Shown: positions 47,468-55,446, numbered from the stretch's first letter. The stretch is DNA of 64,000 nt from Desulfuromonas thiophila (GCF_900101955.1 NZ_FNAQ01000004.1:62001-126000); one strand, 5' to 3'. Notes: generated by a model not told the origin, from the letters alone. Made by a program: numbers and translations.

Positions 47468-47686
47468 TTATTTTTCCCGGTAGGTAATGCGACCCCGGGT
47501 CAAATCGTAGGGCGACAGTTCGACGGTCACCCGGTCACCCGGCAGAATACGGATGTAGAACTTTCGCATCTTGCCGGAAATATGGGCCAGCACCACATGG
47601 TCATTATCGAGCCGCACCCGGAACATGGCATTCGGCAAGGGTTCGATAACCGTTCCCTCAACCTCGATCGCTTCCTCTTTTGCCAA
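47468..47686 (-). CDS. infA: translation initiation factor IF-1 (TTG start)
   Basis: A 72-residue S1-fold protein: (M)[23 protein letters not shown], [15 protein letters not shown] and the final [10 protein letters not shown]. The start is TTG 47686 with a strong GGAGGT seven bases upstream; the nearest in-frame upstream ATG would add 19 unrelated hydrophobic residues. A TTG start is unusual for this gene. Confidence 0.95.
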   Translation of the reverse strand: MAKEEAIEVEGTVIEPLPNAMFRVRLDNDHVVLAHISGKMRKFYIRILPGDRVTVELSPYDLTRGRITYREK

Positions 47687-47793
47687 CGTAAACCTCCATA
47701 GCAATAAAAACGCCGCGCCAGACAACGCGACTGCATATAGCACCGAATTCGCCGCCCTGTCAAGAACAGCGCGGAGCGCAACCCTGCGCTCCT

Positions 47794-48168
47794 TCAGCGT
47801 GCCGCCAGAAACCGTTCGATGGTTTCGATCACCTTGGCCGACTTGAACGGTTTGGTGACATACCAGTCAGCTCCGACCTCGTCACCCCGCGCCAGATCCT
47901 CGTGACTCTTCTTGGCGGTCAACATGATCACTGGCAATTTTCGTGTCGCCGGATTTTCCTTGATGCGGCGGCACACCTCGTAACCATCAATTTCCGGCAG
48001 CATGATATCAAGCAGCACCAGATCGACCTTCTCGGTCTCCAGCACCTTCAGAGCCGCCTGGCCGTGAGGCACGGCGATGACCGCATAACCGCGCGAGGTC
48101 AGCAGAATGGTTTCAAGCTTGAGTAGGCTTTCCTCGTCTTCCACCACCAGTATCGTTTTTTTGTCCAC
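47794..48168 (-). CDS. stand-alone response regulator receiver protein
   Basis: A 124-residue CheY-like receiver with no output domain. Acidic pair E-D-E (about 10), phospho-acceptor Asp in V-L-L-D-I-M-L-P (about 52), Thr in V-I-M-L-T-A-K (about 81) and Lys in Y-V-T-K-P-F (about 103) are all present. The start is GTG 48168 with GAGGAGG at seven bases. No kinase gene is adjacent; it lies between infA and der, so the partner must be elsewhere. Confidence 0.92.
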   Translation of the reverse strand: MDKKTILVVEDEESLLKLETILLTSRGYAVIAVPHGQAALKVLETEKVDLVLLDIMLPEIDGYEVCRRIKENPATRKLPVIMLTAKKSHEDLARGDEVGADWYVTKPFKSAKVIETIERFLAAR

Positions 48169-48311
48169 GAAAACCTCCTCCGCAGGCCCGCCGGAAAACC
48201 GTTTTTCCGTGTTACGGATTCTATCTGCCACCCACATTACGACTATAACATAAAAACCGTTCGGCGAAATGCCATGAAAGCGTCCAGCACACGCAGGCTT
48301 GCCACGGGTTT

Positions 48312-49622
48312 TCAGCGTACGCGATCGCGATATTCGATCCGAATCGGACAGCCGAGGAAACCAAAAGGTTCACGAATCTTGTTGGCCAGATAGCGTCGGT
48401 AGGAAAAGTGGAGTCCTTCCTGGCGGTTCACAAAGATAACGAAGCTGGGTGGTCGTACCGCCGTCTGGGTCATGTAAAACAACTTGACCCGTTTCCCCTG
48501 AAAAATCGGCGGCTGGTGCGCCGCCTCTGCGGCCTGCAACACCCGGTTGAGTTCTGCCGTGGAAACCTTGCGATTGAATTCGTTGGCCACCTGCTCAACG
48601 GTTTCCATGATCTTGGCCACACGTTGTCCGGTCAGGGCCGAAACAAACAACACCGGGGCAAAGGGCAGGAACTTGAACTGGTCACGCACCTGCTGGGTAA
48701 ACTGGTTGAGGGTACGATGATCCTTGGCCACCGCATCCCACTTGTTGACCACCAGAACAAGGGCCCGACCGCGCTCATAAGCATAACCGGCCACGGTCAG
48801 ATCCTGCTCGGTAATACCCTCGGCCGCATCAATCAGCAGCAGAACCACATGAGCCCGGTCCATGGCCTTGAGCGCCTGAAGGACCGAATATTTCTCCAGT
48901 TTCTGGCTGACCCGCCCTTTGCGGCGGATACCGGCCGTATCAATCAGCAGAAAGTCTTTACCATTGTAACGGAACGGGCTGTCGATACTGTCGCGCGTGG
49001 TACCGGCCTCGGGATTGGCCACCACGCGCTCTGCCCCCAGCAAACGATTGACCAGCGACGACTTGCCGACATTGGGTCGGCCGATCACCGCCAGCCGAAC
49101 CTGGTCGGCCGCCGCAGTCTCGCGCGGCGCCGGTGGCAACTGGGCACAGATCTGGTTCACCAAATCGTTGATACCCTGACCGTGCTCGGCGGAAATCGCC
49201 ACAAAGGACTCAATTCCCAGACCGTAAAACTCCGCGGCAGCCTGTTCCTGCTGGGGTCCGTCGACCTTGTTGACCACATAGAGCACCGGCTTGGTGCTCT
49301 GGCGCAGCAAGGCGGCCACCTCCTCGTCGGCCGGCGTCAGTCCTGCACGACCATCGAGCACGAACAACACCAGATCGGCCTCCTCAATGGCCAGCTGAGA
49401 CTGTTCACGCATCTGGACCAGCATGCGATCCTCACTGGCCGGCTCGAAACCACCGGTATCAATCAGCGTGAACGGCTTGGCATGACGGGTCACCAGGGCA
49501 TAGTTGCGGTCACGGGTGACACCCGGAAAATCCTCCACCAAGGCCTTGCGCTCGCCCAGCAAACGATTAAACAGGGTCGATTTTCCCACGTTGGGCCGGC
49601 CAACAATGGCAACAACAGACAT
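48312..49622 (-). CDS. der: GTPase Der (EngA)
   Basis: A 436-residue ribosome-assembly GTPase with two G domains: I-V-G-R-P-N-V-G-K-S-T-L-F (about 6) with D-T-G-G and N-K-V-D, and V-I-G-R-P-N-V-G-K-S-S-L-V (about 180) with D-T-A-G and N-K-W-D, followed by a KH-like C-terminal domain. It acts in 50S subunit maturation. It lies 45 bases after era. Confidence 0.97.
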   Translation of the reverse strand: MSVVAIVGRPNVGKSTLFNRLLGERKALVEDFPGVTRDRNYALVTRHAKPFTLIDTGGFEPASEDRMLVQMREQSQLAIEEADLVLFVLDGRAGLTPADEEVAALLRQSTKPVLYVVNKVDGPQQEQAAAEFYGLGIESFVAISAEHGQGINDLVNQICAQLPPAPRETAAADQVRLAVIGRPNVGKSSLVNRLLGAERVVANPEAGTTRDSIDSPFRYNGKDFLLIDTAGIRRKGRVSQKLEKYSVLQALKAMDRAHVVLLLIDAAEGITEQDLTVAGYAYERGRALVLVVNKWDAVAKDHRTLNQFTQQVRDQFKFLPFAPVLFVSALTGQRVAKIMETVEQVANEFNRKVSTAELNRVLQAAEAAHQPPIFQGKRVKLFYMTQTAVRPPSFVIFVNRQEGLHFSYRRYLANKIREPFGFLGCPIRIEYRDRVR

Positions 49623-49667
49623 GACAATTTCCTTCCAGAACGAACGGACCAGGGAAGACCAGATCGG

Positions 49668-50594
49668 CTAGAGATAGCCCAGATCTCGCAGGCAGCGATC
49701 CGACTGGGTCCAGTTCGGCTGCACCTTGACAAACAGATCGAGAAATACCCGGGCATCAAGCAATTTTTCAATATCCTGCCGCGCCTGAGTGCCAAGGTTG
49801 CGAATCATGCTGCCTCCCTTGCCCAGCAGGATGCGCTTATGCGCCTCCCGTTCAACATAGATCACCGCCTGAATCACCACCAGCTGACGTTCGGGCCGCT
49901 CCTCGAAACGCTCCACCTGCACCGCCACACCATAGGGCACCTCCTGATGCACCCGCCGCAACACCTTTTCCCGGATCAGCTCGGCGGCAATAAAGCGCTC
50001 CGGCACATCGGTCAACTGATCGTCCGGATACAACGGCGCCCCCAACGGCAGCAGGGCATAAATCTCATCAAGCAGGATGTCGACACCCTGACCCTTGAGC
50101 GCCGACAATGGCACCACGGCACTGAAGGGATAGCTCCGGCAATAGCTGTCGATCAGCGGCAACAGAACCTCGGGCGTCACCCGGTCGATCTTGTTGATCA
50201 CCAGGATCACCTTCAGGCCATTGCGCTGCAACAGCTGCAGAATCCGCTCATCCTCCTCGCCGAAACGGTCCTGGGCCGTAATGACATAGAGCGCCAGCTC
50301 CACGCCAGCGCAGGCCGTCAAAGCCTGATCCACCATAAAGCGGTTCAGCCGGCCCCTGGCCGCATGAATACCAGGCGTATCCAGCAGCAATGCCTGCATC
50401 CGCTCGCTGCTGTAAATTCCCAGGATCCGGTTACGGGTGGTCTGCGGCTTGTCGGCCGTAATCGATAGCTTCTGGCCAAGAATGCGATTGAGCAGGGTCG
50501 ACTTGCCAACATTGGGCCGACCGATCAGCGACACAAAACCACAGCGAAACGGCGTCTCAGCCGCCTGTGGTGTTTCTTCGGGCGTTTCCTTCAT
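49668..50594 (-). CDS. era: GTPase Era
   Basis: A 308-residue protein with an Era-type G domain (L-I-G-R-P-N-V-G-K-S-T-L-L about 24, D-T-P-G-I-H about 71, N-K-I-D about 134) and a KH domain near the C-terminus (L-L-G-K-G-G-S-M-I-R-N-L-G about 262) that binds the 3' end of 16S rRNA. It overlaps rnc by four bases; rnc-era is a classical pair in ribosome maturation. Confidence 0.97.
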   Translation of the reverse strand: MKETPEETPQAAETPFRCGFVSLIGRPNVGKSTLLNRILGQKLSITADKPQTTRNRILGIYSSERMQALLLDTPGIHAARGRLNRFMVDQALTACAGVELALYVITAQDRFGEEDERILQLLQRNGLKVILVINKIDRVTPEVLLPLIDSYCRSYPFSAVVPLSALKGQGVDILLDEIYALLPLGAPLYPDDQLTDVPERFIAAELIREKVLRRVHQEVPYGVAVQVERFEERPERQLVVIQAVIYVEREAHKRILLGKGGSMIRNLGTQARQDIEKLLDARVFLDLFVKVQPNWTQSDRCLRDLGYL

Positions 50595-51343
50595 ATTTTT
50601 ATCTCTCCCCGCAAGCGCTGCAGGGCCGTCGCCGCCGCCTGCTGTTCAGCCGCTTTTTTGCTGCGGCCGGTACCACAGCCGAGTTCACTTGAGCCACAGA
50701 ACACCGCCACCTGATACAGGGGCTGATGATCCGGGCCGCTCTGGTCGGTCAGTTCATAACGCGGCGGCGAAGCAAACAGGGCCTGACAAACCTCCTGCAA
50801 GCGGCTCTTATAATCATGCGACTGCTGCACCGCCACCTGCTCAATAGCCACGGCGAACAGCGGTTCAACCACCTGCTGCGTTGCCGCCCAACCGCCATCA
50901 AGGAACACGGCACCCAGCACCGCTTCAAGGGCGTCAGCCAACAGACTGTCCTTATCGCAACCGCCGCTGCGACGCTCACCACGCCCCAGCAACAAAAACT
51001 CACCCAGCCGCAACTCCCGCGCCAGCTGAGCCAACGCCGCAGTGCTGACCAGCTCCGCCCGCAGCCGCGACAGTTCGCCCTCTGTCTGCCGGGGAAAACG
51101 ACCATAGAGCTGCCCGGCAATCACCAGGTCAAGCACGGCATCGCCAAGAAATTCCAGCCGCTCGTTGCAGGCCAGCAGATCATGCAGCGTTTCGTTGGCG
51201 TAGGATTTATGGACCAACGCCTGACGCAACAGTTCGACCTGATGAAAATGATAATTCAGACGCTGCTGCAGCCGACCCAAATCCCACCCACGGCCGGACC
51301 CATAACCGGGCAACGCCTCCGCCTTCACCGCGGCATCCAACAT
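50591..51343 (-). CDS. rnc: ribonuclease III
   Basis: A 250-residue double-strand-specific endoribonuclease. The catalytic signature N-E-R-L-E-F-L-G-D-A-V-L (about 57) and the downstream D-A-L-E-A-V-L-G-A-V-F-L-D (about 135) with the two acidic metal sites are intact; the C-terminal double-stranded RNA-binding domain (about 172-248) ends G-R-S-K-K-A-A-E-Q-Q-A-A. ATG 51343 gives the family length; the frame stays open upstream but without a ribosome site. The 227 bases upstream (51344-51570) hold a small hairpin CACTAT-TG-ATAGTG (51518-51531) and otherwise nothing recognised. Confidence 0.96.
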   Translation of the reverse strand: MLDAAVKAEALPGYGSGRGWDLGRLQQRLNYHFHQVELLRQALVHKSYANETLHDLLACNERLEFLGDAVLDLVIAGQLYGRFPRQTEGELSRLRAELVSTAALAQLARELRLGEFLLLGRGERRSGGCDKDSLLADALEAVLGAVFLDGGWAATQQVVEPLFAVAIEQVAVQQSHDYKSRLQEVCQALFASPPRYELTDQSGPDHQPLYQVAVFCGSSELGCGTGRSKKAAEQQAAATALQRLRGEIKI

Positions 51344-51570
51344 GCAAATTCCTGTCCTGTCATGCAAAAAACGGCAAACCGATGGCCGAAGCCACAGACC
51401 GATCGGACACCATACACACAAAGACACCTCAGCGCAACGGTCTGTTGGCGGGTTCTTTGTCGAATGTGTCTGAGGGGCTAAGGACAAAAAAAGGCTGCCC
51501 CGAAATCCTGGGCTTCCCACTATTGATAGTGTTCTTCTCCGCTTGTGAGGTCTCGACATCGGTTGCCGAT

Positions 51571-52449
51571 TCACGGCTTCTTTTGCTGGTCATCGCCCTT
51601 GCTTTTGCTGGCCCCCAGCAAGCCGTGCAGGCGGCTGGTGAGTGCGGAAAAACCGCCGCGCCCTTCCTCCTTGGCCTGCTGCTTGACGGCCTGCTTTTCC
51701 TCTCTGGCCTTCTCCTTGGCCATCTGCTTGAGAAACTGCTCGGCGGCCTTTTTCGCCATCTTGTCCGCCCGCTTCTCTTGCTTTTCGCGAATCTTCCGTT
51801 CCTTAGCTTCCCTGACTTCGCGCTCGGCCCGCTCCTTGGCTTCGCGAACCTCGCGTTCGGCGCGTTCCTTGGCCTCTCTGGCCTCGCGCTCGGCCCGCTC
51901 TTTCGCTTCACGCTCGGCTCGCTCTTTGGCCAGCCGCTGCAGCCGCTGTTCCTCGGCCTGATTGATGGTAGCGAAATCGACCTGATCTTCAATGAAGAGC
52001 CCCTCGAACCGACGCTTGCGGGCCAGCTCGTACAGCCCGAGAATGTCGGCCCCCTTGATACGGGCGGCGAAGAAGTACAGATGGCGACAGCTGCCTTTCT
52101 GCTTGACCACCTGCTCAAAGCCGCGCAGCAACTCGTTGGTGAGCTTGTTGTTAATTTGCAGTAGCCGGGCGAACTCAAACGAGCACCAGCCGTCCGTGTC
52201 GCGCTCCATCGCCATGCGGGCCAGCGGGTGGCTCTGCTGAGTCTCATTCGAAGGAAGAGCGCAAACGGCGTGGAAGGCGTCCCAGGGGCTACTCTTCGGG
52301 CTGTTGAGCACCAGTTGCGCCAGTGCCACCGGCTCAAGGCCCTCGTTTCCTACGCGAAACTTGGCGAAGCTCGCAGCCTCACGCGGATCGCCCTTGGCGA
52401 GCGCCTCACGCTGCCGGCGCAGGCCATACTCACTTAAAGCCTTGCCCAT
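51571..52449 (-). CDS. unknown protein with helical FA-repeats and long charged helix
   Basis: A 292-residue protein I cannot assign. Residues 20-160 include at least one clear copy of a helical repeat, F-A-A-R-I-K-G-A-D-I-L-G-L-Y-E-L (127-142), and weaker ones near 28 (F-A-K-F-R-V-G-N-E-G) and 93 (F-A-R-L-L); the same repeat recurs in the 483-residue protein three genes upstream. Residues 168-260 form an uninterrupted charged helix made of 11-residue units like A-E-R-E-V-R-E-A-K-E-R, and the end is Lys/Gly/Ser-rich. No signal peptide or membrane helix. The ribosome site contains a run of nine Gs. It is the last gene of the accessory operon. Confidence 0.6.
   Translation of the reverse strand: MGKALSEYGLRRQREALAKGDPREAASFAKFRVGNEGLEPVALAQLVLNSPKSSPWDAFHAVCALPSNETQQSHPLARMAMERDTDGWCSFEFARLLQINNKLTNELLRGFEQVVKQKGSCRHLYFFAARIKGADILGLYELARKRRFEGLFIEDQVDFATINQAEEQRLQRLAKERAEREAKERAEREAREAKERAEREVREAKERAEREVREAKERKIREKQEKRADKMAKKAAEQFLKQMAKEKAREEKQAVKQQAKEEGRGGFSALTSRLHGLLGASKSKGDDQQKKP
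51780..51945. repeat. tandem 33-bp coding repeats
   Basis: Several degenerate 33-base units encoding A-E-R-E-(A/V)-R-E-A-K-E-R follow one another inside the preceding gene. Such repeats can expand and contract by slippage, changing the length of the charged helix. Confidence 0.6.
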
Positions 52450-52454
52450 ATTTA

Positions 52455-52463
52455 CCCCCCCCC
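52455..52463 (-). other. G9 homopolymer in a ribosome-binding region
   Basis: Nine consecutive Gs on the minus strand end six bases before ATG 52449 and are preceded by A/T-rich sequence. The run provides the only purine-rich site for the 292-residue protein, so slippage would alter the spacing to the start codon. Confidence 0.6.
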
Positions 52464-52467
52464 TTTT

Positions 52468-52926
52468 TTACGCATCTCCAGACTGCCCCTGATTAGCGTC
52501 GGATTGCGCCAGTTTGCCACCGCTGTTGTTGGTGTTGCCGCCACCACCACTGTTGTTGGTATTGCCACCACCGTTGTTGGCATTACCACCGCCTCCACCA
52601 CCGCCTCCACCACCTGGCTTGGCCTTCATATTGCCGGCCATCATGAAGACGCGGTTCATGCGCTGTTCTTCGGCGGCTTCGTTGAAGCTGCCAGCGCCGC
52701 TGCCGATCCACGCCAGGACTTTTTCGGCCAGGTGGGTGATGATGGAGAACGCTTTGTGCGTGAGGTAAACGAACATGATGGTGGAAAGTACGATGAACGC
52801 AAGGATCGATATTGGCCCTAAGATGTGTGTGCCGGTGGCGCTGGCAATGTAAATCTTGAGTCCTTTGGCGACCAGCTGGATCAGGGCGGTGTAGGCCAGC
52901 ATGGCGGCGAACATGCCGCAGAGCAT
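52468..52926 (-). CDS. DotA/TraY C-terminus-like membrane protein with Gly/Asn tail
   Basis: A 152-residue protein with two membrane helices (about 2-20, CGMFAAMLAYTALIQLVA, and 36-56, ILAFIVLSTIMFVYL), then A-F-S-I-I-T-H-L-A-E-K-V-L-A-W-I-G-S-G, which resembles the closing C/A-F-x-L-I-x-x-L-P-D-x-V-L-x-W-I-G-G of DotA/TraY, the large inner-membrane protein of I-type secretion and conjugation systems. The similarity continues in frame upstream of the ATG (L-L-R-A-P-L-M-L, compare L-R-P-x-L-M in DotA) back to the TGA that ends the preceding gene, so a 5'-truncated relic is likely. The tail (about 104-152) is poly-Gly and G-G-N-T-N-N-S repeats. No clear ribosome site. Confidence 0.5.
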   Translation of the reverse strand: MLCGMFAAMLAYTALIQLVAKGLKIYIASATGTHILGPISILAFIVLSTIMFVYLTHKAFSIITHLAEKVLAWIGSGAGSFNEAAEEQRMNRVFMMAGNMKAKPGGGGGGGGGGNANNGGGNTNNSGGGGNTNNSGGKLAQSDANQGQSGDA

Positions 52927-52953
52927 CAGCGGCGCTCGCAGCAGGACGGCTAT

Positions 52954-53271
52954 TCATGCGACCTCCATCGGCCTTTCAATGATTGACGCCACGCGGTTAA
53001 GTTCTTCTTCGGTTTTTTGCAGCTCATCAAGATACTTTGCGATGTTCTGCTCATTTTCCGTTTTTCCCTGCAGCAGCAGCTTGCGTAGCTCGTCAAGGTT
53101 TGACGTCCCGTATTTCTGCATCGCGATTTCGCGGCACTCGTTCAGCTCGCGCCTGAACAGATCAACATGCGCCAGAATCTTAGCCGACACCACGCCAAGC
53201 TCTGCCGCACGCTTCTTTTCGGCGATAATTACTTCGATAGCTTCTTCCTCGGAAATCCGCCGGTCTGTCAT
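52954..53271 (-). CDS. small coiled-coil protein of unknown function
   Basis: A 105-residue acidic, almost wholly helical protein (M-T-D-R-R-I-S-E-E-E-A-I-E-V-I-I-A-E-K-K ...) with heptad-like spacing of Leu/Ile from about 25 to 100, consistent with a coiled coil. No signal peptide or membrane helix. ATG 53271 is chosen for its AGGAG site at seven bases; a TTG at 53301 is in frame but lacks one. The TGA stop is in the same frame as the DotA-like segment that follows. No relative recognised. Confidence 0.6.
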   Translation of the reverse strand: MTDRRISEEEAIEVIIAEKKRAAELGVVSAKILAHVDLFRRELNECREIAMQKYGTSNLDELRKLLLQGKTENEQNIAKYLDELQKTEEELNRVASIIERPMEVA

Positions 53272-53343
53272 GATACTCTCCTCATGATGCTTTTGCCGCA
53301 AGGCAACGACGGCAAGCGGCTGCTCGAAGTTGCGTTGCGGGAT

Positions 53344-54795
53344 TTAAGCGCTGAGCCGTGATTCTTCGGCATTTTCATCTTCCGGGCCGGCCGGGCTGGT
53401 TTCGGCCGGCCCGGTCGCGTCTGCTTCCTCGTGCATGTAAGGCAGTTGGGACTCAAACGGTTCCTGCTGCAGGCGATACCACTTGAGCTTGTTGTCGAGC
53501 GTCTGCAGCTGATCACTTGTCAGGTGTTTCCGGTCGATGGCGGCGTAAAAGGCTTCCACATTGGCGCCCTCGACATTGACGGCAAAGGAATAGCCTGCGC
53601 CTGCCGCGAATTGATTTTTGTTTTTCTCAAGGTATTTGAGCATCACCCCCTGCAGCAGCTTAACGTCCATGCCTTTGACATGCAGGGCAAAGGGCAGGGT
53701 GTAATATCCTTCGTCGGCGGGGAGACCCGAAAGTTCCTTTTCTATGGCTCTTAAATTGGCACCTTCGATGTCGCGGCCAAAAAGCATGACGTCGGGATAT
53801 CTGCCCCACTCGTTGACGATCTTTTGTATCGCGGCGACATCGGCGCCGGGAACATCGCGAGCGAAGAGATAGAGCAGGTATGCCTCTTTCTTCTGCAGGC
53901 AGTAGCCGATGATGATCTGCTGCATTTCCGTGATGATCCCAGGCGGAGCGTCCACGCGCCGGGCGAAGTCGTAGGCCCGGAAAGGGTCTTTGGTCTTGCG
54001 GATTTCGGCCAATTCCTGGCTGGCCAAATCAAGAGGGATCTTCTCGGGCGTCGGGGTTTTGAGCCGGGATTGATCCTCAAGGGCCGATAGCAGGTTCAGC
54101 TGGGCGTGCGGTAAGGAGTCGGTGCCCACTATGTTGGGCAGTATTTTTGCGGGGTCTTCTGCATTGCACCCATAGATGCGGCTGATGGAGTCGCGCAGAT
54201 GTTGCACCAAGTCCTTACTGTCCCACGGCCGCAGCGCCATATTGAGTTTTTCAAGAGTCGGGATGGCGCGGTGAAGGTTGCGGGCGAGGGCCTGTATTTG
54301 CTCTGAGCGAGTGATGTGCAAGTAATCGTTGGTGATGGATTGACGCACAGCAGTGATCAGGTAGGGCAATACCAGCCCCGGCGCCTGCTGCTTGAGAAAC
54401 GCTAAAGACATGCGCACGATGTTGGCGGCGTCCTCTGCCGCTGCCGAGGTGTTGGGCAGCTTTTCAAGACGAGTGCGCAATGCCGCCACTTCGCCCTTGG
54501 TGCGCGGCAACGCTTGGCGCATCTCAAGCAACTCTTCTTTGGTATCCCGCAATTCATAGCGCATATCGGAGAGGTATTGCCGCCGATCCGCGAGGGTTTC
54601 CTGGGTCGAGGTCAACCGGCCTTCGAGCTGGCGGGCATAGTTGCGCCATCCGTCGCGGTCATTGACCAGATTGTTGATGGTCTCGTTGAGTTCCCAAATG
54701 GTGTTGTCGCGCTGGTTGAGCGCGTTTTGCCACGCCCGTTCATCGTCTATGCGCCTGCCCGCTTCAAGTGCCGCCGCGAGTCCATCCAGTGACAT
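53344..54795 (-). CDS. coiled-coil / helical-repeat protein of unknown function
   Basis: A 483-residue protein I cannot name. Residues 15-115 are a coiled coil (A-W-Q-N-A-L-N-Q-R-D-N-T-I-W-E-L, R-D-G-W-R-N-Y-A-R-Q-L-E). A helical middle (120-265) leads to five related repeats with conserved Phe at 277, 311, 339, 369 and 404, consensus F-A-x-x-V-x-G-A-(D/N)-V-x-x-L/I, for example F-A-R-D-V-P-G-A-D-V and F-A-V-N-V-E-G-A-N-V, suggesting an alpha-solenoid. The end is acidic and disordered. Cytosolic by appearance. ATG 54795 has GGGGAGG at seven bases. It is the first gene of the accessory operon, directly abutting an IS end. Confidence 0.65.
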   Translation of the reverse strand: MSLDGLAAALEAGRRIDDERAWQNALNQRDNTIWELNETINNLVNDRDGWRNYARQLEGRLTSTQETLADRRQYLSDMRYELRDTKEELLEMRQALPRTKGEVAALRTRLEKLPNTSAAAEDAANIVRMSLAFLKQQAPGLVLPYLITAVRQSITNDYLHITRSEQIQALARNLHRAIPTLEKLNMALRPWDSKDLVQHLRDSISRIYGCNAEDPAKILPNIVGTDSLPHAQLNLLSALEDQSRLKTPTPEKIPLDLASQELAEIRKTKDPFRAYDFARRVDAPPGIITEMQQIIIGYCLQKKEAYLLYLFARDVPGADVAAIQKIVNEWGRYPDVMLFGRDIEGANLRAIEKELSGLPADEGYYTLPFALHVKGMDVKLLQGVMLKYLEKNKNQFAAGAGYSFAVNVEGANVEAFYAAIDRKHLTSDQLQTLDNKLKWYRLQQEPFESQLPYMHEEADATGPAETSPAGPEDENAEESRLSA

Positions 54796-54811
54796 TGTTT
54801 GCCTCCCCTAG

Positions 54812-55176
54812 CAGGTTGTTGAAAAACAATTAGTCCAACCCCTTGATTTTACTATGGTTGAGGTTTGGACTTTGTTATAATTTTCGCATAACTATCTGAC
54901 ATTTCAGGAGAAACGTTATGCGCGGCGACGACCAGAATCAGCAGGCCTTGTTCAGCTATGTCTCACCGGAAGCACGGGTTCCAAAGAATCATCCTTTGCG
55001 ACCTATCCGCATTTTGGTGGATCATGCCCTGCTGTCGATTTCTTCATCATTGAGCGCGCTATATTCTCATACAGGGCGTCCGTCCATAGCCCCGGAGCAG
55101 TTGCTGCGGGCGATGGTGATTCAGATTCTCTACTCCATTCGCAGTGAACGCATGCTGGTTGGGCAGTTGGATCATT
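54812..55176 (+). mobile_element. left end and truncated transposase of an IS5/IS1182-like insertion sequence
   Basis: The element starts CAGGTTGTTGAAAAAC after CTAG (54808-54811), has a ~100-base leader with a TATAAT-like box near 54875, and contains only the beginning of the transposase gene. Its right end was not found; similarity to IS transposases stops near 55176, where AT-rich unrelated sequence begins. The fragment therefore cannot move by itself. Confidence 0.65.
54918..55176 (+). pseudogene. transposase, N-terminal fragment (about 86 of ~450 codons)
   Basis: Begins M-R-G-D-D-Q-N-Q-Q-A-L-F-S-Y-V-S-P-E-A-R-V-P with H-P-L-R-P-I-R, G-R-P-S-I-A-P-E-Q-L-L-R-A and Y-S-I-R-S-E-R-M-L-V-G-Q-L-D-H, the DUF772-type N-terminal domain of IS5/IS1182-family DDE transposases. 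The expected continuation (N-L-L-F-R-W-F-V-G-L) is missing; the frame runs on to 55385 through non-homologous sequence. None of the DDE catalytic residues is present. AGGAG precedes ATG 54918. The 270 bases that follow (55177-55446) contain no recognisable gene and are AT-rich in their first half. Confidence 0.75.
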
Positions 55177-55446
55177 TAAATCTAAATGTAAAAATTTTTC
55201 AATCAGAATATCTCTTTCTAGGTTGCCAACAAAACCTCGCAGCTCCGACCCTACAAGCAAAAAAATATCGATGTGACAACCTTCAGGTTGAAATAACTTT
55301 CATGCCGGGACAACACCTACAGCATGAAGACCCAAGACATTATCTGGGCAGGATTTCGGCACCGTGGAATCATAACCGGGGATAAGGCAGGGAAGACGCG
55401 AGGAAGCCAGGGCTTCAAGAACGGGGATGGGCACTGCAGGCATCTG

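Noticed and set aside
52954-52956. TGA between the 105-residue gene and the DotA-like frame as a selenocysteine codon
   Set aside because: The two are in frame and this class does use selenocysteine, but no Sec-type context, Cys-homologue or following SECIS-like hairpin is apparent; a deletion junction is simpler.
52583-52957. 124-codon frame starting at the ATGA overlap of the 105-residue gene
   Set aside because: The ATGA overlap looks attractive, but the product is an Arg/His-rich out-of-frame reading of the DotA-like segment, whose own frame has helices and the W-I-G motif.
55323-55445. Short plus-strand frame starting MKTQDIIWAGFRHRG
   Set aside because: It has no ribosome site, runs into the tRNA-Gly terminator and resembles nothing I recognise; too little to support a gene.
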